A DNA stretch of 64,000 nt from an uncultured Pelagibacteraceae bacterium. Its GTDB lineage: Bacteria; Pseudomonadota; Alphaproteobacteria; Pelagibacterales; Pelagibacteraceae. The stretch lies in the NCBI GenBank assembly GCA_902546765.1, contig CACCLG010000004.1, positions 1 through 64,000 on the forward strand, written 5' to 3'. Positions 33,667-44,934 of this stretch are shown here, piece by piece. The notes beneath the pieces were generated by a model that saw nothing but the letters and a program-made list of their open reading frames with translations, searched no databases and was not told the DNA's origin. How positions within the stretch are numbered: position 1 is the first letter of the stretch; every line of letters begins with the position of its first letter. A program made the translations under genes and the position numbers.

Positions 33667-34612
33667 TAAAAATACTAGATCGTTTATATGTGGCATTAAA
33701 AGTTACAAGCTATCTAAATCTGAAATTAAATTTTTACGTAAATATAAACCCTGGGGTATAATTCTTTTTTCACGAAATATAAAAACTATAAAACAAACTC
33801 AATTATTAACAAAATCATTAAAAAATATTTTACAAAACTCCACACTTCCAATTTTAATTGATGAAGAGGGTGGTAGAGTTTCACGATTAAGAAAATTTAT
33901 AGATAATTCTGTTTTTACAAATAAATATTTTGGAGATCTTTATAAAAAAGATAAAAAAAAATTTAATTTGTATTTTAATGTCTACGTTAAACAAATTTCA
34001 TATTTGTTAAGACTTCTTGGTATAAATGTTAATACAGTTCCAGTTTTAGATATTTTAAGAAAAAATTTACATCAAATTGTGGGTGATAGATCTTTTTCTT
34101 CAAATAAAAAAATTGTTTCAAAAATTGGTGATATTTGTATTGATAAATTTCATAAAAACAAAATTGCAACAATAACAAAGCATATGCCAGGGCATGGCTT
34201 AGCTAAAGTAGATAGTCATTTAAAGCTGCCAATTATTGATAAAAATCAAGCTTATTTGCTTAAAAATGATTTTAGCGTATTTTCTAGAAAGAAATCTAAA
34301 TTAACCATGACGGGTCATTTAATGTTTAAAAAATTGGATAGCCAATATCCAGTAACACACTCCAAAAAGATAATTAGGATAATCAGAAACAAAATAAAAT
34401 TTAACGAATTGATCATAACAGACGATATTTCGATGAAAGCATTAAACAACAATATTGAAGATAATGTTATAAAATCATTCAGTGCAGGTTGTAATTTAGT
34501 TTTACATTGTAATGGAAAAATGAGTGAAATGCTTAAGGTAGCGAAAAATTCACCTAAAATTAATAATTTTATAATTAAAAAAACATCACAAATAAATAAT
34601 ATTATAAGCTAA
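33659..34612 (+). CDS. nagZ: beta-N-acetylhexosaminidase, cell-wall recycling
   Basis: This glycoside hydrolase family 3 protein has 317 aa. 'PILIDEEGGRVSRLR' and the catalytic His/Asp loop 'KHMPGHGLAKVDSHLKLP' are intact, with the nucleophile region in 'LIITDDISMKAL'. It removes GlcNAc from anhydro-muropeptides in the cytoplasm. The N-terminus overlaps the previous gene by 8 bp. Confidence 0.93.
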   Translation: MINKNTRSFICGIKSYKLSKSEIKFLRKYKPWGIILFSRNIKTIKQTQLLTKSLKNILQNSTLPILIDEEGGRVSRLRKFIDNSVFTNKYFGDLYKKDKKKFNLYFNVYVKQISYLLRLLGINVNTVPVLDILRKNLHQIVGDRSFSSNKKIVSKIGDICIDKFHKNKIATITKHMPGHGLAKVDSHLKLPIIDKNQAYLLKNDFSVFSRKKSKLTMTGHLMFKKLDSQYPVTHSKKIIRIIRNKIKFNELIITDDISMKALNNNIEDNVIKSFSAGCNLVLHCNGKMSEMLKVAKNSPKINNFIIKKTSQINNIIS

Positions 34613-34621
34613 ATTTATTTA

Positions 34622-35356
34622 ATGAATGATTCTTTAGAATTTAATGTTGAGTTAAATGCTTACAATGGTTCTCTAGAAGTATTGTTAGATCTAGCTAAAT
34701 CCCAAAAAGTTGATTTAGAACAAATATCTATTACTAAACTTGCAGATCAATTTCATGAGTTCATTACTAAATCAAAAAATCTTAATCTTGAAATTGCTTC
34801 TGAATATTTATTGATGGCAACTTGGCTCACATATTTAAAATCAAAGTTACTTTTACCTGAAAGTGAAGAGGAAGAATTTAAAGCTTTAGAAGTTGCTGAA
34901 AAATTAAAATTACAATTAAAAAAACTGGAGTTAATAAGACTTCTCTCTTCACAGATGTTAAGCAGAAAAAGACTTGGAAGAGATGTTTTTATGCGAGGTT
35001 CAAAAAGTGGTATTAAACCCATTTACGACTCTAAATATACTTTAACATTATTTGAGGTTTTAAAAACTTATGCCAATATAATTATGACCAAAGATTTTCA
35101 AAGAATGAATATTCCAAGGCTACCAGTTCTTACAACAGAAGAGGGCATTAAAAGAATAAAAGAATTTTTTGGTAAATTATCAGATTGGAAAGATATGTCT
35201 GAATTAATCCCAGATAATTTCAAATCTACAAAAAATTTAAAACGAACTGGAAAAGCTGGAATTTTTGCTGGCTCGTTAGAGTTAGCTAAAGAGGGCAATA
35301 TTTCTATAAAGCAAAAAGAATTATTTGATAATATCTATATTAAAGAAAAAATATGA
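34622..35356 (+). CDS. scpA: segregation and condensation protein A
   Basis: This kleisin partner of SMC has 244 aa. The N-terminal helical domain begins 'YNGSLEVLLDLAKSQKVDL', with the family segment 'ASEYLLMATWLTYLKSKLLLP'. It overlaps scpB by ATGA, the usual pairing. It bridges SMC heads for chromosome compaction and segregation. Confidence 0.93.
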   Translation: MNDSLEFNVELNAYNGSLEVLLDLAKSQKVDLEQISITKLADQFHEFITKSKNLNLEIASEYLLMATWLTYLKSKLLLPESEEEEFKALEVAEKLKLQLKKLELIRLLSSQMLSRKRLGRDVFMRGSKSGIKPIYDSKYTLTLFEVLKTYANIIMTKDFQRMNIPRLPVLTTEEGIKRIKEFFGKLSDWKDMSELIPDNFKSTKNLKRTGKAGIFAGSLELAKEGNISIKQKELFDNIYIKEKI

Positions 35357-36045
35357 ATAAATTAAAAAAAGATAACGTTTTAAATTTTCCCTCAAAAATG
35401 ACTGAAATAGAAAGAGAAGTTGAAGCTATTGTTTTTGCTGCTGCAGAACCGTTAAGTATAGAAACAATAGAAACAAAAATTTCAAAAAATACTGATGTTT
35501 TAAAAATATTACAAAAACTACAAACATTCTATACAAACAGAGGCATTAATTTAGTTTGTATTTCAAACAAGTGGTCTTTTAGAACAGCACAAAATTTATC
35601 ATCATTAATGTCTCAACAAAAAACTGTTGAAAAAAAATTATCAAAAGCCGCTATAGAAACTTTAGCTATCATTGTGTATCACCAGCCTGTTACAAGAGCG
35701 GAGATAGAGGAGATACGGGGTGTTGCTTTTGGTACTAATACTTTAGAAATACTAATGGAATTAAATTGGGTTAAACCACAAGGCAGAAAAGATATTCCAG
35801 GTAAACCTATCCAGTATGGAACTACAGATGACTTTTTAAGCCATTTTAATCTTCAAAAATTATCTGATCTTCCAACAGTGGATGAACTAGGGACTGCTGG
35901 ACTTATTGATACATCCTCTGTTGATGCATCGATCTTTGGTACCGGAAAGTTTTATACGGAAAAGCAAGAAGACAAAAAGGAAAACATATATTCTGATATT
36001 GATGAAATGTTAAATAGCACTCTCAAACCTGAAAGTGAGGAGTGA
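35353..36045 (+). CDS. scpB: segregation and condensation protein B
   Basis: It has 230 aa with two winged-helix domains. 'EREVEAIVFAAAEPLS' and 'AAIETLAIIVYHQPVTRAEI' followed by 'GVAFGTNTLEIL' are characteristic. It binds ScpA in the SMC complex. The C-terminal ~50 residues are acidic and probably disordered. Confidence 0.93.
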   Translation: MNKLKKDNVLNFPSKMTEIEREVEAIVFAAAEPLSIETIETKISKNTDVLKILQKLQTFYTNRGINLVCISNKWSFRTAQNLSSLMSQQKTVEKKLSKAAIETLAIIVYHQPVTRAEIEEIRGVAFGTNTLEILMELNWVKPQGRKDIPGKPIQYGTTDDFLSHFNLQKLSDLPTVDELGTAGLIDTSSVDASIFGTGKFYTEKQEDKKENIYSDIDEMLNSTLKPESEE

Positions 36046-36089
36046 AAAAGTTTCTTTAAAAAAACAACTATTAAGGGTATAAATAAAGT

Positions 36090-36302
36090 ATGAGTATAGG
36101 ATTTTGGCAAATAGCAATTGTAGTTATACTGGTAGTTTTACTGTTTGGGAGAGGTAAAATCTCTAGTTTGATGGGCGATGTCGCTAAAGGGATAAAAAGT
36201 TTTAAAAAAGGTATGGCAACTGACCCTACGGAAGATACACAACCGAAAAATATCACAGAAAACGAAGACTCAAATAATCAAGACTCCAATAACAAAGAGT
36301 AA
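36090..36302 (+). CDS. tatA: Sec-independent translocase subunit TatA
   Basis: It has 70 aa: an N-terminal membrane helix '[19 protein letters not shown]', an amphipathic helix '[19 protein letters not shown]' and a polar tail. It forms the pore-forming oligomer of the Tat pathway. It is first in tatABC with 3 bp to tatB. Confidence 0.93.
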   Translation: MSIGFWQIAIVVILVVLLFGRGKISSLMGDVAKGIKSFKKGMATDPTEDTQPKNITENEDSNNQDSNNKE

Positions 36303-36305
36303 TAC

Positions 36306-36545
36306 ATGCCACAAATTGGCTGGTTAGAAATTTTAATAATAGTTTCTATAGCAATCATTGTAGTAGGTCCTAAAGATTTTCCTTTAATGTTAAAAAAAAT
36401 GGGATCTTGGATTGGATCAATTAAAAGATATGTAAGTGATGTACAAAATCAAGTATCTGAAATTACAGACAACTCAATACAAGATGAAAAAAGTATTAAA
36501 AAATCATCTGAAAAAAATGAAAACATAAAAGATATAAATGGATAA
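36306..36545 (+). CDS. tatB: Sec-independent translocase subunit TatB
   Basis: It has 79 aa, short for TatB. The membrane helix 'WLEILIIVSIAIIVVGPKDFP' contains the TatB-type Glu and the 'VVGP' hinge, followed by an amphipathic helix. It overlaps tatC by 8 bp. It recognises twin-arginine substrates together with TatC. Confidence 0.92.
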   Translation: MPQIGWLEILIIVSIAIIVVGPKDFPLMLKKMGSWIGSIKRYVSDVQNQVSEITDNSIQDEKSIKKSSEKNENIKDING

Positions 36546-37296
36546 AGAAACAGGATTCATAAGTCACTTAGTTGAACTTAGAAAAAGATTAATTCATTCT
36601 TTAATATTTTTATCTGTATTGTTTGTAATTTGTTATTTTTTTTCAGAGTACATTTATGGATTTTTAGTTAACCCATATGCTGAAGCAGTAAGAGATGACG
36701 GTATTGAAAGAAGGTTAATATTTACAGCTTTACAAGAAACTTTTTTAACTTATTTAAAAGTATCTTTTTTTGCAGCTTTTTTTATCACTAGTCCATTTAT
36801 TTTAATACAGATTTGGAAATTTATTGCACCTGGACTTTATACTCATGAAAAAAAAGCAATTATGCCTTATCTAATTATTACACCAATTTTATTTCTTTTA
36901 GGAGGAATGCTTGTTTATTATTTAATAATGCCACTTGCGATTAAGTTTTTTTTATCTTTTGAAAGTTTAGGAGCAAGTACAAATTTACCTATTCAACTTG
37001 AAGCAAAAGTTAATGAATATCTATCATTAGTAATGAAATTAATATTTGCTTTTGGTTTGAGTTTTCAATTACCTGTAGTTTTAAGTTTATTAGCAAGAAT
37101 TGGAGTAATTAATTCAACTTTTTTAAAAGAGAGAAGAAAATATGTTGTAGTTATGATATTTGGAGCTGCAGCAATTTTAACTCCTCCAGATCCAATTACA
37201 CAAATAGGATTAGCTGTTCCGCTGCTTATTTTATATGAATTATCAATTTTTTCTGTAAATATAATTGAGAAAAAAGCAGAAGAAAAAAATGCATAA
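36538..37296 (+). CDS. tatC: Sec-independent translocase subunit TatC
   Basis: It has 252 aa and six membrane helices. Family markers are '[16 protein letters not shown]', '[12 protein letters not shown]', '[17 protein letters not shown]' and '[10 protein letters not shown]'. It is the core twin-arginine receptor. It overlaps serS by 8 bp. Confidence 0.96.
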   Translation: MDKETGFISHLVELRKRLIHSLIFLSVLFVICYFFSEYIYGFLVNPYAEAVRDDGIERRLIFTALQETFLTYLKVSFFAAFFITSPFILIQIWKFIAPGLYTHEKKAIMPYLIITPILFLLGGMLVYYLIMPLAIKFFLSFESLGASTNLPIQLEAKVNEYLSLVMKLIFAFGLSFQLPVVLSLLARIGVINSTFLKERRKYVVVMIFGAAAILTPPDPITQIGLAVPLLILYELSIFSVNIIEKKAEEKNA

Positions 37297-38548
37297 TTTA
37301 AAAGAAATAAGGGAAAATTTAGAACATTTTAAAACATCACTCAGTCATAGAAATTCTGAAGTCGATTATGATCAAATTTTAGATCTTGATAAAAAAAATC
37401 GACAGTTAATTCAAGAAAAAGAAAAATTTGAGATGGAGAAAAAAAATATCTCTAAATCAAAAGATGAATCTTTATTTGAAAAATCTAAAGAAATATCCAA
37501 GCAAATTGAAAATTTATCAAAAAAACAAAAAATTATTAAAAACGAACTTGATAATTTACTAAGTTCAATACCGAATTTACCATTGGATGAAGTTCCTGTT
37601 GGTAAAGATGAAAATGGTAATGTTGAAGTTACTAAATCTGGTGAAATCAAAGATTTCAAATTTAAACCATTGAGTCATTATGAGTTAGGAGAAAAACTAA
37701 ATATGTTAGATTTTGATTTAGCTACAAAAACTACTGGTTCTAGATTTGTATTTGTTAAAGATAAATTAGCTGCTCTTGAAAGAGCAATCTCTAATTTTAT
37801 GATTGATACACATATTCAAAAAAATGGATATACAGAAATATCACCTCCTTTAATGGCAACCGATGAAACTATGTTTGGAACAGGACAATTACCAAAATTT
37901 GAAAATGATCAATTTGAAATTAAATTTGATGATAAAAATGACAGAAAATTTTTGATACCAACAGCTGAAGTAATATTAACAAATATGGTTAAAAACCAAA
38001 TTATTGATAAAAAAAAACTTCCAATGAGGTTAGTTGCATCAACACCTTGTTTTAGAAAAGAAGCTGGCAGTTATGGAAAAGATACAAAAGGAATGATTAG
38101 ACAACATCAATTTTATAAAGTTGAACTTGTAAGCATTGTCGAAAACAATCAATGTATGCAGGAACTAGAGAGAATGACCGAATGTGCAACTAAAATATTA
38201 GATGATCTAAAATTACCTTACAGAAAAATTATTTTATGTACCGGTGATATGGGTTTTGGAGCAGAAAAAACATATGATTTAGAAGTTTGGCTTCCTTCAG
38301 AAAACAAATACAGAGAAATTTCGAGCTGTTCTTCATGTGGATCTTTCCAAGCCAGACGAATGAAAGCTAGGTATAAAAATAAAGATAATAATATCGAATT
38401 TGTGGGTACTCTTAATGGCAGTGGATTAGCAGTAGGTAGAACTCTGATAGCCATTCTTGAAAATTATCAACTAGAGGACGGCTCAATTATAATTCCAGAA
38501 GTCTTGAAACCTTATATGGGAAATATTGATAAGATTTCGAACAATTAG
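37289..38548 (+). CDS. serS: seryl-tRNA synthetase
   Basis: This class II synthetase has 419 aa. The start at 37289 gives the family-typical '[15 protein letters not shown]'. The track start at 37265 adds 8 residues from inside tatC. A long N-terminal coiled coil (~25-100) for tRNA binding precedes motif 2 '[17 protein letters not shown]' and motif 3 '[18 protein letters not shown]'. Confidence 0.96.
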   Translation: MHNLKEIRENLEHFKTSLSHRNSEVDYDQILDLDKKNRQLIQEKEKFEMEKKNISKSKDESLFEKSKEISKQIENLSKKQKIIKNELDNLLSSIPNLPLDEVPVGKDENGNVEVTKSGEIKDFKFKPLSHYELGEKLNMLDFDLATKTTGSRFVFVKDKLAALERAISNFMIDTHIQKNGYTEISPPLMATDETMFGTGQLPKFENDQFEIKFDDKNDRKFLIPTAEVILTNMVKNQIIDKKKLPMRLVASTPCFRKEAGSYGKDTKGMIRQHQFYKVELVSIVENNQCMQELERMTECATKILDDLKLPYRKIILCTGDMGFGAEKTYDLEVWLPSENKYREISSCSSCGSFQARRMKARYKNKDNNIEFVGTLNGSGLAVGRTLIAILENYQLEDGSIIIPEVLKPYMGNIDKISNN

Positions 38549-38602
38549 GAGTTGTCATTAAAAATTAGATAGTATAAATAATCTTAAACTTTAGAGGATC
38601 AT

Positions 38603-38887
38603 ATGGACAGTGGAATTGGACAATTTGTACCGTTAATTTTAATATTTGTTATTTTTTATTTCTTTTTGATTAGACCACAACAAAAGAAAGTCAAAGAACA
38701 TAAGGCAATGGTTGAAAATTTAAAAAGAGGAGACAAAGTTGTAACTTCAGGTGGAATTGTTGGTACTGTTGAAAGAATAATTGATAACGATAAAGTTGAA
38801 GTACAAATCGCCGAAAATATTAATGTCGAGGTAGTTAGAGCTACTGGAATACAAGGTTTAATAAATACTGCTGAACCAAAAAAATAA
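38603..38887 (+). CDS. yajC: preprotein translocase subunit YajC
   Basis: It has 94 aa with one N-terminal membrane helix followed by 'FLIRPQQKKVKEHKAMVENL' and 'GDKVVTSGGIVGTV', the YajC signature. It precedes secD with 11 bp between them, as usual. Confidence 0.95.
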   Translation: MDSGIGQFVPLILIFVIFYFFLIRPQQKKVKEHKAMVENLKRGDKVVTSGGIVGTVERIIDNDKVEVQIAENINVEVVRATGIQGLINTAEPKK

Positions 38888-38898
38888 CATTAACTTAA

Positions 38899-40452
38899 AT
38901 GTTATACTTTTCAAAATTAAGAATATTTAGTGTAATAATATTTACCTTAATTTTATCATATTTTACTATTTCAAACTTTTTTAAAATAGATGATAATTTT
39001 TTTTCAAAAAATATAAAACTTGGATTAGATTTACAAGGTGGTTCATACTTACTACTCGAAATTGATAATAAGCCTGTAATTACTCAAAAACTTCAAAACA
39101 AAGTTATGGAGTTAAAAAATTTTTTTAAGGATAAAAATATTATTACAAGAAATTATACCGTAGATGATAATTCAATTATTTTTGATACCACCCCAGACAA
39201 ATCTGATGAATTAAACAATATTTTAGATGACGATGAAAGTGAAATTAATCCTTACTATCAACAGTACAAGTCACATGAATTTGACTTCGTAAAAGATCAA
39301 GACTCTTTCAAATTAACTCTTTCTAAATATGGACTTGTTCTATTAAAGAATGCTTCTTTAGATCAAGCAATTGAAATTGTAAGAAGAAGAGTTGATGAGG
39401 TTGGAACCAATGAACCAAATATTTTAAAAAGAGGCAATGATAGAATTTTAGTAGAATTGCCAGGTTTAGATGATCCTGGAAGAATAAAATCTTTATTAGG
39501 AAAAACTGCTAATTTGACTTTTCAATTTATTACTCAAAATACTGAGGAGTCTTTTGGAACTGAAAAATTAGAATTTGAAGATGGCTCTGAGAATGCAGTT
39601 GTTAGTAAGAGAATTATTTTAAGTGGTGACAACCTGGTAGATGCAAAACCATCTATGAATTCACAAACTAATGAAACAGTTGTATCTTTTACTTTGGATA
39701 GAGTAGGTGCAAAAAAATTTGGAAAAGCAACTAGTACAGGAGTTGGAAAAAGACTAGCAATTATACTTGATGGTAAAATTATTAGTGCACCATCAGTGAG
39801 AGAGCCCATAATTGGTGGATCAGGTCAAATATCAGGAGATTTTACATTTCAATCAGCAACAGATTTAGCTTTATTATTAAGATCTGGAGCTTTACCTGCA
39901 CCTCTTAACATTATTGAGGAGAGAACAGTAGGACCTGATCTCGGACAAGACTCCATTGATGCTGGGATAATGTCATTAATAATTGGTTTTATATTGGTCG
40001 TACTATTCATGATTTATAAATATAGAGTTTTTGGTGTCATTGCGAATTTAGCATTAATTTCAAATTTGTTTTTACTGGTTGGTGTATTAACGTTATTCGA
40101 AGCTACTCTAACATTGCCTGGTATAGCAGGAATAATCTTAACGGTTGGAATGGCAGTTGATGCAAATGTTTTAATTTTTGAGAGAATAAAAGAAGAAATT
40201 AAATCTGAGCGAAATCCAATTATTGCCTTCGACTCTGGTTATACAAAATCAAGAACTACAATTTTAGATGCAAATATTACTACATTAATAGCAGCTGTAA
40301 TATTATTTTTTATGGGATCTGGTCCAATCAAAGGATTTTCAATAACATTAGGTGTTGGAATTCTAACTACACTATTCTCTGTATACTTCATAGCAAGACT
40401 ATTTACTGCATTTTATGTGATCAAAAATAAGGAAAAGGAAAGTTTAATATAA
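38899..40452 (+). CDS. secD: protein translocase subunit SecD
   Basis: It has 517 aa. One N-terminal helix is followed by 'KLGLDLQGGSYLLLEID', a large periplasmic region with 'IVRRRVDEVGTNEPNI', and five C-terminal helices of RND type with 'GMAVDANVLIFERIKEE'. It uses the proton gradient to complete export. It joins secF by TAATG. Confidence 0.96.
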   Translation: MLYFSKLRIFSVIIFTLILSYFTISNFFKIDDNFFSKNIKLGLDLQGGSYLLLEIDNKPVITQKLQNKVMELKNFFKDKNIITRNYTVDDNSIIFDTTPDKSDELNNILDDDESEINPYYQQYKSHEFDFVKDQDSFKLTLSKYGLVLLKNASLDQAIEIVRRRVDEVGTNEPNILKRGNDRILVELPGLDDPGRIKSLLGKTANLTFQFITQNTEESFGTEKLEFEDGSENAVVSKRIILSGDNLVDAKPSMNSQTNETVVSFTLDRVGAKKFGKATSTGVGKRLAIILDGKIISAPSVREPIIGGSGQISGDFTFQSATDLALLLRSGALPAPLNIIEERTVGPDLGQDSIDAGIMSLIIGFILVVLFMIYKYRVFGVIANLALISNLFLLVGVLTLFEATLTLPGIAGIILTVGMAVDANVLIFERIKEEIKSERNPIIAFDSGYTKSRTTILDANITTLIAAVILFFMGSGPIKGFSITLGVGILTTLFSVYFIARLFTAFYVIKNKEKESLI

Positions 40453-41345
40453 TGAGAGAAATATCCTTTAATAAGTTTTACAAATCATTCAATATTCTCT
40501 CAATTGTTCTTATTGTTACATCGCTAATTCTATTGGTATTTAAAGGATTAAATTATGGTGTTGATTTTAAAGGAGGTACATTAATTGAATTAAGAACTGA
40601 TTTAAATTCTGCAAATATTAAAAAAATTAGAGACAGTTTTAATCAATTAAATCTTGGAGATGTGTCTGTTAAAAACTTTGGAAATGACACTGACTTTATT
40701 ATTAAATTTGAAAAACAAAATTCAAATGATCCAAAATTTATAGATAATATTAAAACTAAACTTTCAGGCTCAATTGGAACGGTAGATTTTAGAAGAGTTG
40801 AAAATGTCGGTCCAAAGGTAAGTGCTGAACTTTTACAATCAGGCATTATAGCTATTGCTTTATCTTTAGCAGCTATGCTTTTATATATTTGGATAAGATT
40901 TGAGTGGCAATTTAGTTTGGGTGCAATCGTTGCACTTTTTCATGATGTAATAATTACACTTGGAGTTTTCTCACTTTTTTCATTAGAAATAAATTTATCA
41001 ATTGTTGCAGCAGTGCTTACCATTGTTGGATACTCAATGAATGATACGGTTGTAATATTTGATAGGGTTAGAGAAAATCTAAGAAAATTTTCTGATATTA
41101 AAATTTTTGAATTAACAAATATTTCAATCAACCAAACACTATCAAGAACAATTATTACATCTGCCACTACTTTATTAGCACTTTTATCAATTTTTATTTT
41201 TGGAGGTGAAATTCTAAAAGGATTTTCATTAGCAATGATCTTGGGTGTTATATTTGGAACTTATTCTTCAATTTATATTGCAAACCCAATTTTAGTTGTC
41301 CTAAAAGTATCGCAACGAACTATAGTAAAAGAAGATAAAGATTAA
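40452..41345 (+). CDS. secF: protein translocase subunit SecF
   Basis: It has 297 aa. 'GLNYGVDFKGGTLIELR' and 'TIVGYSMNDTVVIFDRVREN' are SecF signatures. It forms the SecDF pair with the gene before it. The last 4 bp overlap the convergent PuuD-like gene. Confidence 0.96.
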   Translation: MREISFNKFYKSFNILSIVLIVTSLILLVFKGLNYGVDFKGGTLIELRTDLNSANIKKIRDSFNQLNLGDVSVKNFGNDTDFIIKFEKQNSNDPKFIDNIKTKLSGSIGTVDFRRVENVGPKVSAELLQSGIIAIALSLAAMLLYIWIRFEWQFSLGAIVALFHDVIITLGVFSLFSLEINLSIVAAVLTIVGYSMNDTVVIFDRVRENLRKFSDIKIFELTNISINQTLSRTIITSATTLLALLSIFIFGGEILKGFSLAMILGVIFGTYSSIYIANPILVVLKVSQRTIVKEDKD

Positions 41346-41944
41346 TATAAATTTTGAGCAGCTACCATTGAAAGTAGCATCGGCAATGAAAGAAGGGTAT
41401 TTGTTCTAGAAAATAACATTGCAGTTTTTGCGGACTTTGCTTTTAGCTCAGGTTCACATTCAACTATACCCAAGGCTCTTTTTTGATTAGGCCAAATAAC
41501 AAACCAAACATTAAATGCCATTATCAATCCTAACCACATACCTATACCTATTGCAGTATTTTTACCACCACCAGAACCAATTCCTAAAGTCATTGCTTGA
41601 TGAACATATCCATTTAAATATGCAAGAATTAAACCTGAAACTACTGTAACTAAAGCTGCCCATCTAAACCAGAATAGGGCAGATGGAGCTATTACTTTTC
41701 CAATAGCAGGTTTTTGTTCATCTGGTATTTTTGGCATATTAGGTATTTGAACGAAATTGAAATACCAGAGTAATCCAATCCACATAGTTGCTACAATCAC
41801 ATGAATATATCTGAATACCCAGCTCCAGAATAAAACATCAATATCAAATCCTCCATTTCCAAAGTACAAACCTAAAAAAAGAATTACAGATATTCCTAAA
41901 GATAAATGAACTGTTTTTGATAATGATTGTAGAATCGAAGTCAT
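41342..41944 (-). CDS. PuuD-like (urate hydroxylase N-terminal type) membrane protein
   Basis: It has 200 aa and about five to six hydrophobic segments. 'VFRYIHVIVATMWIGLLWYF' and 'FWFRWAALVTVVSGLILAY' resemble the membrane part of PuuD, a urate hydroxylase with a C-terminal cytochrome c. No CxxCH haem motif is present, so only the membrane domain is found. The invariant-looking histidine in 'YIHVI' and the motif 'IWPNQKRALG' are kept. The function may differ from urate oxidation. Confidence 0.65.
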   Translation of the reverse strand: MTSILQSLSKTVHLSLGISVILFLGLYFGNGGFDIDVLFWSWVFRYIHVIVATMWIGLLWYFNFVQIPNMPKIPDEQKPAIGKVIAPSALFWFRWAALVTVVSGLILAYLNGYVHQAMTLGIGSGGGKNTAIGIGMWLGLIMAFNVWFVIWPNQKRALGIVECEPELKAKSAKTAMLFSRTNTLLSLPMLLSMVAAQNLY

Positions 41945-41977
41945 AAATATTAATTATACAATGTTTTTTTTACAATA

Positions 41978-44854
41978 TTAAGCAGTTTTTTTAAATTTTG
42001 TGTTTAAAAGTGGTTTTAGGAATTTTCCTGTGTAACTACCGTCAACTTTTGCCACATCTTCGGGTTTCCCCGCAGCAATAATATTTCCTCCCTTAACACC
42101 TCCCTCTGGACCCATATCAATAATATAATCGGCAGTTTTAATTACATCTAGATTATGTTCAATTACAACTACACTATTTCCTGTAGCAACAAATGTATGT
42201 AGAATTTCTAATAATTTCTTAATATCATGTTGATGCAAACCAGTTGTAGGTTCATCTAGAATATACATTGTTCTTCCAGTTGATCTCTTTGATAATTCTT
42301 TTGCTAATTTAATTCTTTGTGCTTCACCACCTGATAGAGTAGTTGCTTGTTGTCCAATTTTAATATACCCAAGTCCAACTTTCTTAAGTGTTAGAAGTTT
42401 TGTTTTAATATTTGATATATTCTCAAAATACTCACAACCTTCATCAACTGTCATATTCAACACATCAGCAATACTCTTATCTTTAAATTTAATTTCTAAG
42501 GTTTCTCTATTATATCTTGTTCCCTTACAATCATCACAAGTAATATATACGTCAGGTAAAAAATGCATTTCATATGTAATTACTCCATCACCTTCACAAG
42601 CCTCGCACCTTCCACCTTTAACGTTAAAAGAGAAACGACCTGGTTTGTAACCACGACTTTTAGACTCTGGTAAGTTTGTAAACCAGTCTCTTATTGGCCC
42701 AAATGCACCAGTATATGTTGCAGGATTTGACCTTGGTGTTCGTCCAATTGGAGATTGGTCAATATCGATAACTTTATCAATTAACTCTATACCTTTAAAA
42801 CCTCTAAAGGGTTGAGGAATTTTTCTAGACTTATTATTATTTAGTGTAAGGTTTAAAGCATTGTAAAGAGTTTGAAGAACTAAAGTTGATTTACCACTTC
42901 CTGACACTCCTGTAACACAAGTAAAACTACCTAATGGAATTTTCAGATTAACATTATTTAAGTTATTACCACTTGCACCATTGATTTCTAAAAATCTTCC
43001 ATTTTTTGCAAGTCTTCTATTTTTTGGAATTGGTATAAAGCTTTTATTTGATAAATATCTTCCAGTAATACTATCATTATTTTTTAAAATTTCTTCATAA
43101 CAACCTTGTGCAACTACTTGACCACCTTTATTCCCAGCTTCTGGTCCAAGATCAATTATATGGTCTGCGTTTTCCATTGTTTCAGTATCGTGTTCAACAA
43201 CAATCACAGTGTTACCAAGATCTCTTAATCTTTTTAAAGCATCAATTAATTTAACATTGTCTTTTTGGTGCAATCCAATTGATGGTTCATCTAAAACATA
43301 TAAAACTCCTGTAAGTCCTGAACCAATTTGAGATGCTAGTCTTATTCTTTGAGCTTCACCACCTGATAGAGTTCCAGACTCTCTTGAAAGTGTTAAATAA
43401 TCAAGACCAACATTTAATAAAAAATCTAACCTTTCATTTATTTCTTTTAATATGTGTTGTGCAATTTTTAATTGTCTTTTATCTAGATTGTTATTTAGAG
43501 ATCTAAACCATTCTTTGGCATCGTAAATTGATTTTTCTGTTACTTCGCTAATGTTAAGTTCGTTAATTTTGACACATAAAGCCTCATCTTTTAACCGCTG
43601 GCCATTGCATCTTTCACATTTTGTATCAGATTGATATTGAGCTATTTCCTCTCTTTTCCAATCACTATCAGTCTCCAAATATCTTCTTTCTAAATTATTA
43701 ACAACACCTTCAAAAGTTTTTTTGTGAGAATATTTTTCATAACCATCATCATAAGTAAATTTTATCTCCTCATCATCAGATCCAAAAAGTATTACATCTT
43801 TTATTTTTTTTGAAAGTTTTGACCATTTTTCATCAAGTGAAAATCCATAATGTTTTGCTAAAGATGCTAAAGTTTGCGCGTAATACATAGATGAAGATTT
43901 TGACCAAGGTTCAATTGCTCCATCTGCAATACTTTTTTTTTCATTAGGAACCACTAATTTTGGATCTACATTAAGTTTTACACCAATACCTTCACACTCC
44001 TCACAAGCACCATAGGGACTATTAAATGAAAAAAGTCTAGGCTCAATTTCCTCAATGGTAAATCCACTTTCTGGACAAGCGAATTTTGTAGAAAAAATTA
44101 GTTTTTCTGCTTTTCGGTATTTTTTTGGTAATGTTTCGTTTTCATATTCAACAAACAGTAAACCATTTGCTAAATTAACTGCTGTTTCTACACTTTCAGC
44201 TAATCGATTACCAAGTGATGAATTAATAACAATTCTATCTACTAATATTGATATATCATGTTTAACTTTTTTATTTAATTCTGGCACATTATCAATTTCA
44301 TAAAGCTGGTCGTCTATTTTAATTTTTCTAAAACCTCTTTTTTTATAATTTAAAATATCCTTTTTATACTCACCCTTACGACCTCTAACGACTGGCGCAT
44401 ATAAGAAGATTGTAGATTTTTTTGGCAGTTCTTTAATTTTATCAACAATTTGGCTTATAGTTTGAGATGTAATTGGTTTACCAGTAAATGGTGAATAGGG
44501 CACCCCAGCTCTTGCATAAAGTACTCTCATATAATCATAAATCTCAGTTACAGTAGCAACGGTTGATCGTGGATTTTTTGATGTATTTTTTTGTTCAATT
44601 GAAATGGCTGGACTTAATCCCTCTATCAAGTCAACATTCGGTTTTTTCATTTTATCTAAAAACTGTCTTGCATATGCAGATAAACTTTCTACATATCTTC
44701 TTTGTCCTTCAGCATATATAGTATCGAAAGCTAGAGAAGATTTTCCAGAACCTGACAGACCAGTAATAACAACAAATTTATCTTTTGGAATCTCTAGTGA
44801 GATGTTCTTTAAATTGTGCTCTTTTGCACCCTTAATAACTATCTTTTTAAGCAT
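41978..44854 (-). CDS. uvrA: excinuclease ABC subunit A
   Basis: It has 958 aa and two ABC modules: Walker A 'GLSGSGKSS' and 'GVSGSGKST', and two 'LSGGEAQRI' signatures. Zinc modules are '[11 protein letters not shown]' and 'RCEACEGDG...CDDCKG'. It recognises DNA damage with UvrB. It is divergent from ssb across 80 bp. Confidence 0.97.
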   Translation of the reverse strand: MLKKIVIKGAKEHNLKNISLEIPKDKFVVITGLSGSGKSSLAFDTIYAEGQRRYVESLSAYARQFLDKMKKPNVDLIEGLSPAISIEQKNTSKNPRSTVATVTEIYDYMRVLYARAGVPYSPFTGKPITSQTISQIVDKIKELPKKSTIFLYAPVVRGRKGEYKKDILNYKKRGFRKIKIDDQLYEIDNVPELNKKVKHDISILVDRIVINSSLGNRLAESVETAVNLANGLLFVEYENETLPKKYRKAEKLIFSTKFACPESGFTIEEIEPRLFSFNSPYGACEECEGIGVKLNVDPKLVVPNEKKSIADGAIEPWSKSSSMYYAQTLASLAKHYGFSLDEKWSKLSKKIKDVILFGSDDEEIKFTYDDGYEKYSHKKTFEGVVNNLERRYLETDSDWKREEIAQYQSDTKCERCNGQRLKDEALCVKINELNISEVTEKSIYDAKEWFRSLNNNLDKRQLKIAQHILKEINERLDFLLNVGLDYLTLSRESGTLSGGEAQRIRLASQIGSGLTGVLYVLDEPSIGLHQKDNVKLIDALKRLRDLGNTVIVVEHDTETMENADHIIDLGPEAGNKGGQVVAQGCYEEILKNNDSITGRYLSNKSFIPIPKNRRLAKNGRFLEINGASGNNLNNVNLKIPLGSFTCVTGVSGSGKSTLVLQTLYNALNLTLNNNKSRKIPQPFRGFKGIELIDKVIDIDQSPIGRTPRSNPATYTGAFGPIRDWFTNLPESKSRGYKPGRFSFNVKGGRCEACEGDGVITYEMHFLPDVYITCDDCKGTRYNRETLEIKFKDKSIADVLNMTVDEGCEYFENISNIKTKLLTLKKVGLGYIKIGQQATTLSGGEAQRIKLAKELSKRSTGRTMYILDEPTTGLHQHDIKKLLEILHTFVATGNSVVVIEHNLDVIKTADYIIDMGPEGGVKGGNIIAAGKPEDVAKVDGSYTGKFLKPLLNTKFKKTA

Positions 44855-44934
44855 AATTTTTGTTGCTTTAGATTAATTAAATTAATATTCAACTCAATAA
44901 GTGATATAAATAAACATATCAGATATAAAATATT

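Noticed and set aside
44855-44934. LexA operator between uvrA and ssb
   Set aside because: No GTTC-N7-GTTC or similar motif is visible in the gap.
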